Source: CBDCXE01 sp965223725 [NCBI: Nitrospinota bacterium]
Lineage (GTDB): Bacteria; Nitrospinota_A; UBA7883
Direction: 5' to 3'
Length of the DNA: 64,000 nt
Assembly (NCBI GenBank): GCA_965223725.1
Contig: CBDCXE010000002.1
Coordinates: 276,144 to 340,143 of the forward strand
Translations under genes and position numbers: made by a program
Shown here: positions 25,987 through 35,907 of the stretch, piece after piece
Layout: every line of letters begins with the position of its first letter
Numbering within the stretch: position 1 is the first letter of the stretch
Notes under the pieces: model-generated
The model's database searches: none
What the model saw: the letters and a program-made list of their open reading frames with translations, nothing else
Told to the model about the DNA's origin: nothing

Positions 25987-27573
25987 TCACATTTTTTCAG
26001 CGTATACCCGATAGTCCATGTTTTTGAACAGGTTGTCTCTATCCTCGATTTCTCTTAGGTAAGTTTCGTTGACGGAGTCGGCGATGATTTCTTCGTATAG
26101 CTGGTGGAACCGGTGGATATGCTGCTTTGCCCGCTTCTGGGCGTAATGGCTGGAAGCGCCGGAGGTCATGATAAACGCCCAGTCGCTGCTTTGCGCCAGC
26201 AGCAGCTCCCGCGCCGCCTGATTCAGCGCGCGCAACAGTGTCCCACCCGCCACCGGATATCTGTCGGCCAGCTCGGCCATCCGTTCCGACGCTTTATGTA
26301 CATGCCGGTGCAGCCAGTCATTTTTCTCGTCGATCCACATTTCCGAATAGCCGCGCCGACCCCAGGATGACGCCGACGGCTCCGCTGTTTCGTTGTCGGG
26401 ATGACGATCCAGATAGTTCAAGGGGGTGATCAGCTCCAGCTCATCACATTCATCCACCGCGCGTATCAGATAGTTCAAAAACTCTGGACCCTCGCTCCAC
26501 CAATGGCCGAACAGCTCTGCGTCGAAGGGCGACACGATGAGAGGGACGCGATCCATATCCAGGCCATCAACCTGCGCCAGCCTGCGCCGGACGAAGTCGT
26601 CGGCATGCTCCGCCGCTTTATCCATGGCGGCCGGGTGGTCATAGATATCTTTCTCGTCGTCGCCGCTGGTGATCTTGTGATATTTGATCCCTGTCATTTT
26701 ACGATGACCGTTCGGCTGGATGTAGGGGCGGATATAGTCGAGCTCCCGATCGAACCCAATATCGCGATAGAAATCACGATAGCAAGGGTCGCCCGGATAA
26801 CCGGTTTTCGAGCTCCAGACTTCCTTGCTCGACTCCATCTCCCTGCCGAAAACAGAGAGTCCGTTGCGGCATTGCGCCGGCGCGTATACTCCACGTTTCG
26901 GCGGTGGGTCGGCGAACAGCAGGCCATGGGCGTCCGCAATAAAGTATCTCAACCCCTCGTCATGATAGAACTGTTCCAGCCCCTCGAAATACCCCAGCTC
27001 CGGCGGCCAGATGCCGGTGGGGTCCCGGTCGAACACGGCCCTGTACTGGTCGCACGCGATTTTTATCTGGGCGCGGATGGCCCGCCTGTCTATCGCCAGC
27101 AGCGGCAGATAGGCGTGGGTGGCGGCGCAGGTGATGATCTCCACCAACCCGCGGTCCTGCAACGCTTTGAACGCAGAGACCAGATCGCCATCGTATCGCC
27201 CTTCATACAACTGCATGGCGGACCTATAGCGCCGGTTATACATGACGGCCAGTTCGTTTATCTGCGGCGATTTGTCTGTCCGGTCGATCTCTTTTTCCGA
27301 CAGCTCTATCAGCTTGCCCATGTGCCGGATATAGCGAGCCTGCAATAACGGATCGTTGAGCATTTCGATCAGCGTGGGGGAGAGGGAGAGGGTCAGTCCG
27401 CTGGCGATGCCCTCATCGGCCAGGTTCTCGATCAGGCTGATTACCGGCAGATAGGTCTCTGTTATAGCTTCATACAGCCAATCCTCCTCCAGCGAGTATT
27501 CATGCTCCGGGTGGCGCACGAAGGGCAGATGGGCGTGCAGGATGAGGGAGATGTAACCTTTGGCAACAGGCAT
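25987..27573 (-). CDS. GH57-family 1,4-alpha-glucan branching enzyme
   Basis: 528 residues. GH57 hallmarks are the start ISLILHAHLPFVRHPE (motif HxHxP), GIWPPELGYFEGLEQF with the nucleophile Glu, and LIVSPFDAELFGHWW with the acid/base Asp. ALNQAARELLLAQSSDWAF, characteristic of the branching-enzyme subgroup with its DUF1957 C-terminal domain, lies near the end. It introduces alpha-1,6 branches in a glycogen-like glucan. The start ATG follows the DUF4912 gene by 30 bases on the same strand, a pairing common with this enzyme. No glycogen synthase or ADP-glucose gene is in the window. Confidence 0.95.
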   Translation of the reverse strand: MPVAKGYISLILHAHLPFVRHPEHEYSLEEDWLYEAITETYLPVISLIENLADEGIASGLTLSLSPTLIEMLNDPLLQARYIRHMGKLIELSEKEIDRTDKSPQINELAVMYNRRYRSAMQLYEGRYDGDLVSAFKALQDRGLVEIITCAATHAYLPLLAIDRRAIRAQIKIACDQYRAVFDRDPTGIWPPELGYFEGLEQFYHDEGLRYFIADAHGLLFADPPPKRGVYAPAQCRNGLSVFGREMESSKEVWSSKTGYPGDPCYRDFYRDIGFDRELDYIRPYIQPNGHRKMTGIKYHKITSGDDEKDIYDHPAAMDKAAEHADDFVRRRLAQVDGLDMDRVPLIVSPFDAELFGHWWSEGPEFLNYLIRAVDECDELELITPLNYLDRHPDNETAEPSASSWGRRGYSEMWIDEKNDWLHRHVHKASERMAELADRYPVAGGTLLRALNQAARELLLAQSSDWAFIMTSGASSHYAQKRAKQHIHRFHQLYEEIIADSVNETYLREIEDRDNLFKNMDYRVYAEKM

Positions 27574-27603
27574 AACGCGCGCCTTTATAGTTGCAAGCTC
27601 AAG

Positions 27604-28620
27604 CTATCGGCGCGAAACCCTGCCGGCGCCGCTCTGGTTCCTTTCATGCCACGGCAGGTCATGTTCCGACGCGCCCTTCGCCCGCTCCGACAATGCTTGC
27701 GCCACGGCCCGTTTTTCATACAGCGATCCATCCTGCCGCTCCGGGCCGGTGGGTGGCGCGGCCGTTTGCACGGGCGCCTCACCGCCGGTGGTGGTGGCGA
27801 CGCTGGCCCTTGGGGCGCGGACACGGTTCGATACGGCCACCTGGCCGAACGCTCCGCTGTCATTGGTGAATCCGATGGCGACCATATACTCGCGGTCATC
27901 ATGCTCTATGGCCAGGTAATGGCTGTCGGCGGATCGATCTACCGTCGTATCGGTATAACCGCGCGCATCGTCACTATACTCCCGGTCGGTCACATCGTAG
28001 GCGCGCAATGTCCAGTCGGCGCTGGCGGCGTCCACACCCAGTTCGTCAGCCGTCTCCCGGACTCGGCGCTCCATCAGCTCCCAATACAGATATATGCAGT
28101 ATGGGTCCCTGGCGATGGCGACGATTTTATGGTCCCCATAAGACTCCGGAAGTTTTTGCTCCGCTTCAGGTGATATGGTTGATTCAGTCGCAACGGTTTG
28201 TTCATCCGCGGTGAAAAACTTTTTCACACCGCTGGGCGTGATATCCCACTCCCGTTTTTTTCCGTTGGCTTTGTAGGTAACCACCGGCTCCTTGACCTGG
28301 GTCCGCGCGCTCTTTTTGACCGGTTTGACCACACTTTTCGTTTTCACTGGTTTTTTACTTTGCGCAGGCTTCGACTTGGCGGTTGATTTTTTCTTCGCCG
28401 TTGTTTTCGGCTTAGCTTTTTTGGCCGCTGGTTTGCCTTTGGCTTTCGGTTTTTGTATTGCCAAGGTTTTTTTCTTAGCTTTTTTGGCCGCTGGCTTCTT
28501 TGCCGTCAAGGCTTCTATTATCTGCGCCTTGGTCATGGCGGTTTTTACTGCGATTTTCTTCTTTTTGGCAATGCCGAGCAGCTCCGCTTTTTTCAGCTTG
28601 GTATAGTCGCTTTTTTTCAT
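27604..28620 (-). CDS. DUF4912-domain protein with a Lys/Ala-rich N-terminus
   Basis: About 338 residues. GAGGAG directly abuts the first of two ATGs, so the second (28620) is preferred. The N-terminus (LKKAELLGIAKKKKI) is a Rho-N/SAP-like helix pair. It is followed by ~70 residues of histone-like Lys/Ala/Pro repeats (AKKAKPKTTAKKKSTAKSKP). The DUF4912 domain is central (DHKIVAIARDPYCIYLYWEL, then ADWTLRAYDVTD, SHYLAIEHDDREYMVAIGF). The C-terminus is disordered. DUF4912 proteins regularly sit beside GH57 branching enzymes; the basic tail could bind DNA or polyanions. Function not established. Confidence 0.85.
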   Translation of the reverse strand: MKKSDYTKLKKAELLGIAKKKKIAVKTAMTKAQIIEALTAKKPAAKKAKKKTLAIQKPKAKGKPAAKKAKPKTTAKKKSTAKSKPAQSKKPVKTKSVVKPVKKSARTQVKEPVVTYKANGKKREWDITPSGVKKFFTADEQTVATESTISPEAEQKLPESYGDHKIVAIARDPYCIYLYWELMERRVRETADELGVDAASADWTLRAYDVTDREYSDDARGYTDTTVDRSADSHYLAIEHDDREYMVAIGFTNDSGAFGQVAVSNRVRAPRASVATTTGGEAPVQTAAPPTGPERQDGSLYEKRAVAQALSERAKGASEHDLPWHERNQSGAGRVSRR

Positions 28621-28641
28621 CATCTCCTCTTCGATATCAGC

Positions 28642-29235
28642 TTATATCACAGTATGCCACAGTTCGATCACCGCTGACCTGGTATCCTCCTGCGAGCCAG
28701 AGTTATCGATAATATAATCAGCCATTTGCGTCTTTTTCGACAACGGCCACTGGGCGGCGATCCGCTCCTCTATCTCGTTTTGCGCCAGGTCGCCACGCCC
28801 CAGCGCCCTCTCCATCTGGGTCTCCGGATCGCAATATACCACGATGGTTTTATCCATCCGCTTATGCAAGCCAGACTCGAACAGCACCGCCGCGTCCACT
28901 ATCACTATGGCCCCAGGGTCGGTCGAGAAGATTTTATTCGCCCGATCCATCACAACATCTTCGATTATCGGGTGCAGTATACCCTCCAGCGTCACACGCT
29001 TTTCTGGCGACGCGAACACGATTTTGGCCAGCGCCTTCCGGTCCAGGGTTCCATCGCTGTCCAGTATTTTCCGTCCAAATTTAGCGGCCACCTTCTTTAG
29101 CCCCGCCTCACCCGGCTCCACCACTTCGCGGGCAACGATGTCGCAATCGATTATATGCGCCCCCAGCTCCGCCAATATTGACGATACCAGGCTTTTGCCC
29201 GTGCCCAGCCCTCCGGTGAGTCCAATTATCGGCAT
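28642..29235 (-). CDS. coaE: Dephospho-CoA kinase
   Basis: 197 residues, last step of coenzyme A synthesis (ATP + dephospho-CoA). P-loop GLTGGLGTGKSLVSS at the start, HIIDCDIVAREVVEPG, IEDVVMDRA and the lid region MERALGRGDLAQNEIEERI are all in family order. It overlaps the 3' end of maf by 10 bases, so the two are cotranscribed. Confidence 0.96.
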   Translation of the reverse strand: MPIIGLTGGLGTGKSLVSSILAELGAHIIDCDIVAREVVEPGEAGLKKVAAKFGRKILDSDGTLDRKALAKIVFASPEKRVTLEGILHPIIEDVVMDRANKIFSTDPGAIVIVDAAVLFESGLHKRMDKTIVVYCDPETQMERALGRGDLAQNEIEERIAAQWPLSKKTQMADYIIDNSGSQEDTRSAVIELWHTVI

Positions 29236-29822
29236 GAATGTAAAAAACCTTTCGGCAGTTCATACCCCAGGTTGGTCAGCGCCGCGGTCAACGCCTCCAT
29301 CGGCAGGCCTATTATGTTCGTTTTGCTGCCGGAATAGCCCTCCACCCAGACCCCGGCGGCGCCTTGTATGGCATACCCGCCCGCCTTGTCCATCGGCTCT
29401 TCGGTCTGTATATAATCCTCTATCCAATCATCCGGGATATTATTTAGGCGTACGGTGGATATGCCCGCTTCTGTATAGCGAACCCCCTTGTCCAGATGAG
29501 CGACCGCGAACCCGGTGATGACCATATGCCGCCGCCCCGACAACCGGCCCAGCATATCGCGCGCCTGCCCTCGGTCGGCTGGTTTGCCGATCACTTCATC
29601 ATCCAGTATAACTATGGTATCCGCGCCGATCACCAGCTGATCTGGATAGATTTCCGCCACCGCCGAGGCTTTGCGCAGGGCCACCGCTTTTGCGTTATCT
29701 TCATGTGTCAACGAGCTGTCGAACGTCTCGTCCACATGGGATGGGTGTACCAGAAAATCGATCCCTGTCGCCGACAGCAATTCAGCCCGGCGGGGGGATG
29801 ATGAGGCCAGGATCAAACGCAT
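29226..29822 (-). CDS. maf: Maf-family nucleoside triphosphate pyrophosphatase
   Basis: 198 residues. Maf signatures are LILASSSPRRAELL at the N-terminus, VDETFDSSLTHEDNAKAVA, LVIGADTIVILDDEVIGKP, and DKAGGYAIQGAAGVWVEGY. These housekeeping enzymes hydrolyse dTTP/UTP or modified nucleotides to the monophosphate. The family subtype (dTTP/UTP versus m7GTP) is not decided here; the QTEEPMDKAGGY stretch suits dTTP/UTP. Overlaps coaE by 10 bases. Confidence 0.93.
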   Translation of the reverse strand: MRLILASSSPRRAELLSATGIDFLVHPSHVDETFDSSLTHEDNAKAVALRKASAVAEIYPDQLVIGADTIVILDDEVIGKPADRGQARDMLGRLSGRRHMVITGFAVAHLDKGVRYTEAGISTVRLNNIPDDWIEDYIQTEEPMDKAGGYAIQGAAGVWVEGYSGSKTNIIGLPMEALTAALTNLGYELPKGFLHSCR

Positions 29823-29864
29823 TGTCCCCTGGCCGTTTTATGGAGAGACATACCGGTGGCTATT

Positions 29865-30398
29865 TCAATAAGCAGAAGATTTGGGGTTGTAGAAAGTGAC
29901 CTCGGAGCGGCCCAGCAGTCCATCTTTGCCATAGGTCTCGAACATGCTGACTATGGAATCGGAGCTTATAAACCATTTGATAGAAATTTTTCCGTTCTCT
30001 TCCTCCTGCGTGAACTGCACACTGGAGCCAGACACAGTACCCTTCGGAAATTCTGCCAGCGGCCTGTCGTTGCTGTCATATATGCCCAGCCCGGCGGTGG
30101 AGCCGGATATGGCCAGGACCACGATCACACCTGGTTCTTTATCATCCTTATCCAGATAATTGCTGAACCGATAGCTGTTCAGCTCCTTGCGCGAGCGGAT
30201 ATCCACCACGCTGCGGAACTTTTTTTCCCAAACTTTTGGTGTGGGCGCCCTGGTGTAAAACACCGAGTGGGCATTAAAAGTTTTTGTATAGCTGGCGCCT
30301 TGTTTGGGTGAATTATCTTTATTCACCGACTTTGTAGATGCGCAACCTGCCATCAGCACCAGCGTCAGCGCCAGGGCCAACGACTTATAAACAGTCAT
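29865..30398 (-). CDS. Small predicted lipoprotein
   Basis: 177 residues, lipobox at MTVYKSLALALTLVLMAGC with Cys 19. The mature part (SYTKTFNAHSVFYTRAPTPKV, FRSVVDIRSRKELNSYRFSN, EPGVIVVLAISGSTAGLGIY, SIKWFISSDSIVSMFETYG) reads as a beta-rich domain. No family was recognised. It is encoded on the minus strand between priA and maf. Confidence 0.65.
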   Translation of the reverse strand: MTVYKSLALALTLVLMAGCASTKSVNKDNSPKQGASYTKTFNAHSVFYTRAPTPKVWEKKFRSVVDIRSRKELNSYRFSNYLDKDDKEPGVIVVLAISGSTAGLGIYDSNDRPLAEFPKGTVSGSSVQFTQEEENGKISIKWFISSDSIVSMFETYGKDGLLGRSEVTFYNPKSSAY

Positions 30399-30461
30399 AT
30401 CCAAATCAACCATCCGTATAAAAATTCAAGCGGCATTTTAGCACAGAATACAGCGCAAGGC

Positions 30462-32663
30462 TCACATCACATCCACCGGGTCCACATCCACAGATATCCG
30501 GACCGCGCCGCCCCCGCCGCCCTGGATCAGCTCCGCCCGCGATAAAAACTGCCTGATGCCCTTCGAAAGGCTTACCGGGTCGGGCGCTTTTATCAATATC
30601 CGCCAGCGGTACCGGTTGCGCGCCTTGAACACCACCGCCTCCACCGGGCCGAAAACTTCTACCCTTTTGTTGTTGGCCTGCACATGTTTAATGGCCTGCG
30701 CCACCTTTTCAACAAAGCGCTCCCCTCCGGTTTTCGAACCAGAGTCTATCCGGATCAAGGCCAGCCGTTTAAAGGGCGGATAACCGGCCAGCTCCCTGAC
30801 CTTTATCTCTGTATTGTAAAACGATTTATAGTCATGCTGTATCGCTGTCTCAACACTGTGGTGGTTGCTGCTGTGGGTCTGGACCATTACCAGCCCACCC
30901 TTGTCGCCCCGGCCGGCGCGCCCGGCGCTTTGCGTTATCTGCTGAAAGGTCCTCTCGCCTGCGCGGAAATCGGGTATGTGCAAGGCGTCATCGGCGCTGA
31001 TCACGCCGACGAAGGTGATGCCTGGGTAGTCGTGCCCTTTGGTGATCATCTGCGTGCCGACCAGGATATCGGTCCCGCCGGTCTCCATCCCATCCAGTAT
31101 CCTTCTGGACGAGTCCCGCTTTGCCGTGGTGTCCCGGTCCATCCGGACAACCTTGGCCGATGGAAACAGCTGGGACAGCTCGCCGGCCACACTCTGTGTG
31201 CCTGTCCCGCCCTCATACAGCTCCCCCTCAGCGCATTCAGGGCATTTATCGGGGGCCGGCTCTCGATATCCGCAGGTATGGCATTTCAGCGCGGCGCTGT
31301 CGGAATGGTACACCAGGCTCAACGAGCAGTTCCTGCATTCATACACATGGCCGCATCGCTGGCACTGGATATAGCGCGCCGACCCCCGCCGGTTCAGGAA
31401 TATCAGCGACTGCTCTTTCTTTTCCAGCCGCGCCTCGATCTCCTCCATCAACCGCGCGCCCAGTTTGCTGTTCGGTTCCGGGGTTTCGATCTCCACCCTC
31501 GGCATCTCCCGCTTTTCGATCCGTTCGGTCAACTCTATCAGCCGGTATTTGCCGGTCACCGCGTTGTGATAGCTCTCCATCGCCGGGGTGGCGGAGCCGA
31601 GCAGAACCGGAACATTTTCCAGCGACCCCCTCATCACCGCCAGATCGCGGCCATGATACCTGGGCGCTTCCTCCTGCTTATAGGCCGGATCGTGCTCCTC
31701 ATCCACAATGATCAGCCCCAGGTCGTCCAACGGCGCGAACAGGGCCGACCGGGCGCCCACCACCACCCTCGCCTCGCCGCTGCGGATTTTCTCCCACCGG
31801 ATGGCCCGCTCCCGCGGTTTCAGGTCGGAATGGATGACTGTCACTTCGGCGTCCAGCCGCTTTTCGAGCCGCTCCGCCAGCAGGTTGCACAGCGCGATCT
31901 CCGGCGCCAGCGCCAGCACAGATTTGCCGTTGTCGAAAACTTTTCGGGCCAGGCTCGCGTATATCTCCGTTTTGCCGGAGCCGGTGACGCCATGGATCAG
32001 GCTCACCTGGAAGCTGTCCTTATCGATATCATCGGCGACCATACGCTCCGCCGCTTTCTGTTGATCGGTCAGTTTTACCCGGGCCGGTTTTGTGATCGCT
32101 TTCTCATCAGTATCGATCTTTCGTTTAGAAATCAGCCTCCACGCCTGTCGCCGGTTGGTGAAGTTTTTAACCGTTTGGCCCGCCAGGACCTGCTTTAGTT
32201 TCGTCACTGTGATTCCCAGATCCTTGGCCAGCAGGTCCAGCTTCCGCATTCCGCCTTTCCCTTGCAGCGCATCATAGATATCCTGCGCCATTTTCGACCT
32301 GGTGTTTGGTGGTTCGGCGCCGGTCAGCTCCACGATATTTTCCAGCTTGCCATCGTCCCGCGGCAGGATAAGGGCCGCCACCGCGCCGGGCGGGGCGAAG
32401 TAGTATTCGGCGGTCCATAACGCAAGTTTTATCATTTTGTCCGAAACCACCGGCTCCGGGTCTATGACTTGCAAGATTGGTTTTGTGTCGATATCGGAGG
32501 TTTCGGTTCGGGCGACGATCAAGCCGATCAGCTTTTTGGCGCCAAAGGGAACCAGCGCGCGCTTGCCCGGGGTTGCGTCCGCGCTCAAAAGATCCGGCGC
32601 GTGATAGGTGAACAGGGAGCGAACCGGCCTGGGGACGATAACCTGCGCGTACGGTTTGCTCAA
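30462..32663 (-). CDS. priA: Primosomal protein N' (replication restart helicase PriA)
   Basis: 733 residues, full length, TTG start. Order: DNA-binding domain (VIVPRPVRSLFTYHAP), helicase core with Walker A GVTGSGKTEIYASLARK, DEEH box (LIIVDEEHDPAYKQEEAPRY), the zinc-binding insert (CQRCGHVYECRNCSLSLVYH then CHTCG and CPEC), and QMITKGHDYPGITFVGVI (motif V) with QSAGRAGRGDKGG (motif VI). PriA reloads the replicative helicase at stalled forks. It reads opposite to thrC across a 130-base divergent promoter region. Confidence 0.97.
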   Translation of the reverse strand: MSKPYAQVIVPRPVRSLFTYHAPDLLSADATPGKRALVPFGAKKLIGLIVARTETSDIDTKPILQVIDPEPVVSDKMIKLALWTAEYYFAPPGAVAALILPRDDGKLENIVELTGAEPPNTRSKMAQDIYDALQGKGGMRKLDLLAKDLGITVTKLKQVLAGQTVKNFTNRRQAWRLISKRKIDTDEKAITKPARVKLTDQQKAAERMVADDIDKDSFQVSLIHGVTGSGKTEIYASLARKVFDNGKSVLALAPEIALCNLLAERLEKRLDAEVTVIHSDLKPRERAIRWEKIRSGEARVVVGARSALFAPLDDLGLIIVDEEHDPAYKQEEAPRYHGRDLAVMRGSLENVPVLLGSATPAMESYHNAVTGKYRLIELTERIEKREMPRVEIETPEPNSKLGARLMEEIEARLEKKEQSLIFLNRRGSARYIQCQRCGHVYECRNCSLSLVYHSDSAALKCHTCGYREPAPDKCPECAEGELYEGGTGTQSVAGELSQLFPSAKVVRMDRDTTAKRDSSRRILDGMETGGTDILVGTQMITKGHDYPGITFVGVISADDALHIPDFRAGERTFQQITQSAGRAGRGDKGGLVMVQTHSSNHHSVETAIQHDYKSFYNTEIKVRELAGYPPFKRLALIRIDSGSKTGGERFVEKVAQAIKHVQANNKRVEVFGPVEAVVFKARNRYRWRILIKAPDPVSLSKGIRQFLSRAELIQGGGGGAVRISVDVDPVDVM

Positions 32664-32716
32664 TACTATGGCTCCAATTTATAGTGGCCCAAGGGCCGGG
32701 GCGCCCGGGGCGCAAA

Positions 32717-32744
32717 TTGACAAGGCAACAATTTAATATATAAT
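32717..32744 (+). promoter_or_regulatory. Near-consensus promoter of threonine synthase, with inverted repeat
   Basis: TTGACA (32717-32722), a 16-base spacer and TATAAT (32739-32744), both hexamers perfect, ~50 bases upstream of the GTG start of thrC. An inverted repeat caacaatt (32726-32733) and aattgttg (32746-32753) flanks the -10 box, which would suit a repressor site. Confidence 0.75.
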
Positions 32745-32795
32745 TCAATTGTTGTCAGAAGAAATTTTCGCATACCTATAATTCGAAGGTCCAAA

Positions 32796-34127
32796 GTGGC
32801 ATATAACGCCTGGTTTGAGTGCTTTAATAGCGAATGTGGTGAACGGTACGACCTCACCGAGATAATCTATAACTGCCGTAAATGCGGGTCGCTGTTGCAG
32901 GTGGCCCACGATTATGACGAGTTTACCAAAACCTCCGCCGACGAATGGAAAACTATTTTCCGGGACCGGCAGCGGCGCAGCGTCTGGCCCTACGGCTCCG
33001 GCGTGTGGAAAATGAAAGAATGGGTGCTGCCGAACATCGAGGACGACAACATCGTCTCCATGTACGAGGGCGAATCGAACCTGTTCTGGGCCAGCCGGCT
33101 GGGACGGGAGGTGGGCGTCGAGGACCTATGGATAAAACTGTGCGGCAACAGCCATACCGGCTCGTTCAAGGACCTGGGGATGACGGTATTGGTCTCCATG
33201 GTCAAGCAGATGAAATCGCAAGGCAAAAACATCCGCGCCGTGGCGTGCGCCTCCACCGGCGACACTTCGGCGGCGCTGGCGGCCTATTGCGCGGCGGCGG
33301 AGATCCAGTCGGTGGTGTTCCTGCCGAAGAACAAGGTCTCGCCGGAGCAGCTTATACAGCCGATAGCCAACGGCGCGCTGGTGCTGGCCATCGATTCTGA
33401 TTTTGACGGGTGCATGAAAATCGTCCAGGAGGTAACCCAGGACGAGACCATATACCTGGCCAACTCCAAAAACTCGTTACGCATCGAAGGGCAGAAGACC
33501 GTGGCGGTGGAGATGGTCCAGCAGTTCGACTGGGAGGCGCCGGATGTGGTGGTGATCCCCGGCGGCAACCTGGGCAATGTGTCGGCGCTGGGCAAAGGGT
33601 TCTTGCTGATGGAGCGGGTGGGGATAATAAACAAGCGCCCCAGGATCGTCTGCGCCCAGGCAGAGAAGGCCAACCCGCTGTACCGCTATTACCAGGCGGG
33701 CTATAAAGACTATGGCCCTATCCAGGCTGACCCCACATACGCCAGCGCCATACAGATCGGCGATCCGGTCTCTCTGGAAAAGGCGGTGAGCATACTGAAA
33801 AAATTCAACGGAATAGTGGAGCAGGCGACCGAGCAGGAGCTGGCCGACGCGTGCGCCCGGGGTGACATGACCGGGATGTACACCTGCCCGCACACCGGTG
33901 TGGCATTGGCGGCGCTGTTCAAGCTGATCGACAAAGGTGAAATAAAATCGAGCGACAAGGTGGTGGTGGTCTCCACCGCGCATGGCTTGAAGTTTTCCAA
34001 CTTCAAGCTCGACTACCATAAAGGCTCGTTGCAGGATATAAACAATAAATACGCAAACATGCCGATCGAGCTGCCAGCCGATACCGCCGCTGTGTTAAAA
34101 GCGATCGACCAACGTATCAGCGGCTAG
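32796..34127 (+). CDS. thrC: Threonine synthase
   Basis: 443 residues, GTG start. Pyridoxal-phosphate enzyme converting O-phosphohomoserine to threonine. A zinc-ribbon-like N-terminus ([24 protein letters not shown]) is followed by the PLP lysine in [12 protein letters not shown]. The phosphate/substrate region is [19 protein letters not shown], and [17 protein letters not shown] is near the C-terminal half. The N-terminal zinc ribbon and the length place it with the archaeal/plant-like group rather than the shorter E. coli form. Monocistronic, with its own strong promoter. Confidence 0.95.
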   Translation: MAYNAWFECFNSECGERYDLTEIIYNCRKCGSLLQVAHDYDEFTKTSADEWKTIFRDRQRRSVWPYGSGVWKMKEWVLPNIEDDNIVSMYEGESNLFWASRLGREVGVEDLWIKLCGNSHTGSFKDLGMTVLVSMVKQMKSQGKNIRAVACASTGDTSAALAAYCAAAEIQSVVFLPKNKVSPEQLIQPIANGALVLAIDSDFDGCMKIVQEVTQDETIYLANSKNSLRIEGQKTVAVEMVQQFDWEAPDVVVIPGGNLGNVSALGKGFLLMERVGIINKRPRIVCAQAEKANPLYRYYQAGYKDYGPIQADPTYASAIQIGDPVSLEKAVSILKKFNGIVEQATEQELADACARGDMTGMYTCPHTGVALAALFKLIDKGEIKSSDKVVVVSTAHGLKFSNFKLDYHKGSLQDINNKYANMPIELPADTAAVLKAIDQRISG

Positions 34128-34160
34128 ACCTGAATCGCAATTAAATTTATGGAGTATCAA

Positions 34161-34946
34161 ATGACCCTTTACAAAATAAGAACAGAATTTACATTAATCG
34201 CCATTGCGGTTCTATTAATCGTGGCGGCTCCCTCATATGCGGGGGTGGAGATGGAGCGGAGTGATGGTGGGAAAATGTATTTCTCGAAAGGTTTGGTTAA
34301 GCATGTCCAGCCCTCCATGGAGCAGGGGATATGGCACCTGATGGACGCTGACAAAGGCTTGTTTTATATGATCAGCGATGATAAGAAAGCTTATACCAGC
34401 ACCACCCCGCAAGAGTTTTGCGACCAGTTCACCGCGATGTTGGGCGGTATGATGGAGCAGATGATGAAAAACCTGCCGGAAGAACAGAGAAAGCAGATGG
34501 AAGAAGCGAGGAAAGCCAGCCCAAAAGTTGATGTAGAGGTGAAAAGCAAAGGCGCCGGCGGATCGGTCGCCGGGTATGATACGGAAAAGTTCGAGATATC
34601 ATCCAACGGCGCCATCTATGGAAACGCCTGGATAACCAGAGATGATTCTTTATTAGACGAGTTTGGTGACAGCAGGGTAAAACTTGCCGGCATGATCGAC
34701 AAGGCCACCGGTTGCCTGAGCAAAATGACCCGGGGCAGGCTGGGTGAGCCGGACATAGCGGCGTCGAGGGCGTATACATCTTTGTTGGATGAAGGGTTGA
34801 TCATGAAAGAGGTTCATAAAGGGAAAACCCGGTATGAGGTAAAGAAGATCGAGAGAAAAGAACTCCCGGATTCTATGTTTCAGGTGCCTGATGGGTATAG
34901 AAAGGTGCCGTTTACCACGCTGCTGGGCATACCGGTTATGCAGTAA
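34161..34946 (+). CDS. Secreted protein of unknown function (DUF4412-like)
   Basis: 261 residues starting at the ATG behind GGAGTATCAA; signal peptide MTLYKIRTEFTLIAIAVLLI, ...SYA|GV. The mature domain (GGKMYFSKGLVKHVQPSMEQ, FYMISDDKKAYTSTT, GGMMEQMMKNLPEEQRKQME, VAGYDTEKFEI) has the layout of DUF4412-type periplasmic proteins. In these, a LolA/lipid-carrier-like half-barrel is interrupted by a Met-rich helix. Role unknown. It converges with the next gene and ends at a GC-rich hairpin. Confidence 0.6.
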   Translation: MTLYKIRTEFTLIAIAVLLIVAAPSYAGVEMERSDGGKMYFSKGLVKHVQPSMEQGIWHLMDADKGLFYMISDDKKAYTSTTPQEFCDQFTAMLGGMMEQMMKNLPEEQRKQMEEARKASPKVDVEVKSKGAGGSVAGYDTEKFEISSNGAIYGNAWITRDDSLLDEFGDSRVKLAGMIDKATGCLSKMTRGRLGEPDIAASRAYTSLLDEGLIMKEVHKGKTRYEVKKIERKELPDSMFQVPDGYRKVPFTTLLGIPVMQ

Positions 34947-34971
34947 GGGGCCGTCGCCAGGCAATCCGGCC
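34945..34971. terminator. GC-rich hairpin between convergent genes
   Basis: ggggccg (34945-34951) and cggcccc (34965-34971) form a 7-bp stem between two genes that point at each other. There is no T run on either side, so it may act only as a weak bidirectional terminator. Confidence 0.4.
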
Positions 34972-34976
34972 CCGGT

Positions 34977-35783
34977 CTATTTAAGGCTTTTCAACCTTTG
35001 GCTGGCGAATTTTTTGGCGGCCAGCGCATTGGTTTTTATAAAGTCGCTGACTTCCTGATGGTCCCGGGACGCGGCTATTATCGCATCGAGCGAGCGGATC
35101 GTCTCCTTCAGCGCGTCGCGGGACTGGATCTTGCCAAACTGCCCGGCGCCAGTGACCGGGTCATCCAGGTCCACCCCGGACAATTGCAGGACTTTCTGCT
35201 TTTCGTATGACAGGTCGAACCGGTCTCTGGATGGCACCTTTACCACTATCACCTTCGGCGGCGGCATTTTCGGGATATCGACTTTGATCTCCTGTACCGG
35301 CGCAGGCCCAGTCTCTTCACCTGTGGCTGCTTCCGGCTTCTTCTCGGCGATTTTCAATATTGCTTCGGTCTGCTTTTGCAGGGCGGTTACAAGCGATCGG
35401 TTGGTTTTGTTTATACTATCCAGCATGGCGACGATCTTCACGTTTTGATCATTGTTGGGCCTGGGTTGTTTCGCTACAACCGCTGGCTCTTTGTCCGGCA
35501 GTTTGACAGGCTCCGTTACCACAGTTTCCTGGTCACCGGCGCCTCCTGGATATAGCTCCATAACGGTAAGCGCAAGCAAGGTCGCAAATGGCGCAGCCAA
35601 TACAATCGCCAGAAACAGTTTTAAATAAGAGATGCTACCATTAACAGCAGGGCGTCTGCTTTCATCCGTTTTTTCACCATCATCGTTGTCGGTTTCGCGC
35701 CGTCCATAGATAATAGCGCGATCGTCGTCGTCCAGCGGCAGATTAACCCGAACCCGCGGGGAAGTTTCTTCACCATCCATCAA
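34977..35783 (-). CDS. Hypothetical single-span membrane protein
   Basis: 268 residues. The cytoplasmic N-terminus is acidic (LDDDDRAIIYGRRETDNDDG). One membrane span (YLKLFLAIVLAAPFATLLAL) follows. A Pro/Glu-rich linker and a helical segment likely to form a coiled coil (MLDSINKTNRSLVTALQKQT, EAILKIAEKK) precede a C-terminal helical part (IQSRDALKETIRSLDAIIAA). The layout resembles inner-membrane proteins that reach across the periplasm. No family was recognised. Confidence 0.6.
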   Translation of the reverse strand: MMDGEETSPRVRVNLPLDDDDRAIIYGRRETDNDDGEKTDESRRPAVNGSISYLKLFLAIVLAAPFATLLALTVMELYPGGAGDQETVVTEPVKLPDKEPAVVAKQPRPNNDQNVKIVAMLDSINKTNRSLVTALQKQTEAILKIAEKKPEAATGEETGPAPVQEIKVDIPKMPPPKVIVVKVPSRDRFDLSYEKQKVLQLSGVDLDDPVTGAGQFGKIQSRDALKETIRSLDAIIAASRDHQEVSDFIKTNALAAKKFASQRLKSLK

Positions 35784-35907
35784 TTGAATTAACCTCTAAT
35801 AGAGTTGGAAATAATTTTATACTTAACGCAAGCTATAGGTGATAAAAGCATTGTAATACCTTAACCTGAATTGAAGCAAAAAGTAGTTTTATAGTATAAC
35901 GTACGCC

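Noticed and set aside
30684-32198. 504-codon plus-strand open frame inside priA
   Set aside because: Antisense shadow of a gene with all PriA motifs; no ribosome site and no family character.
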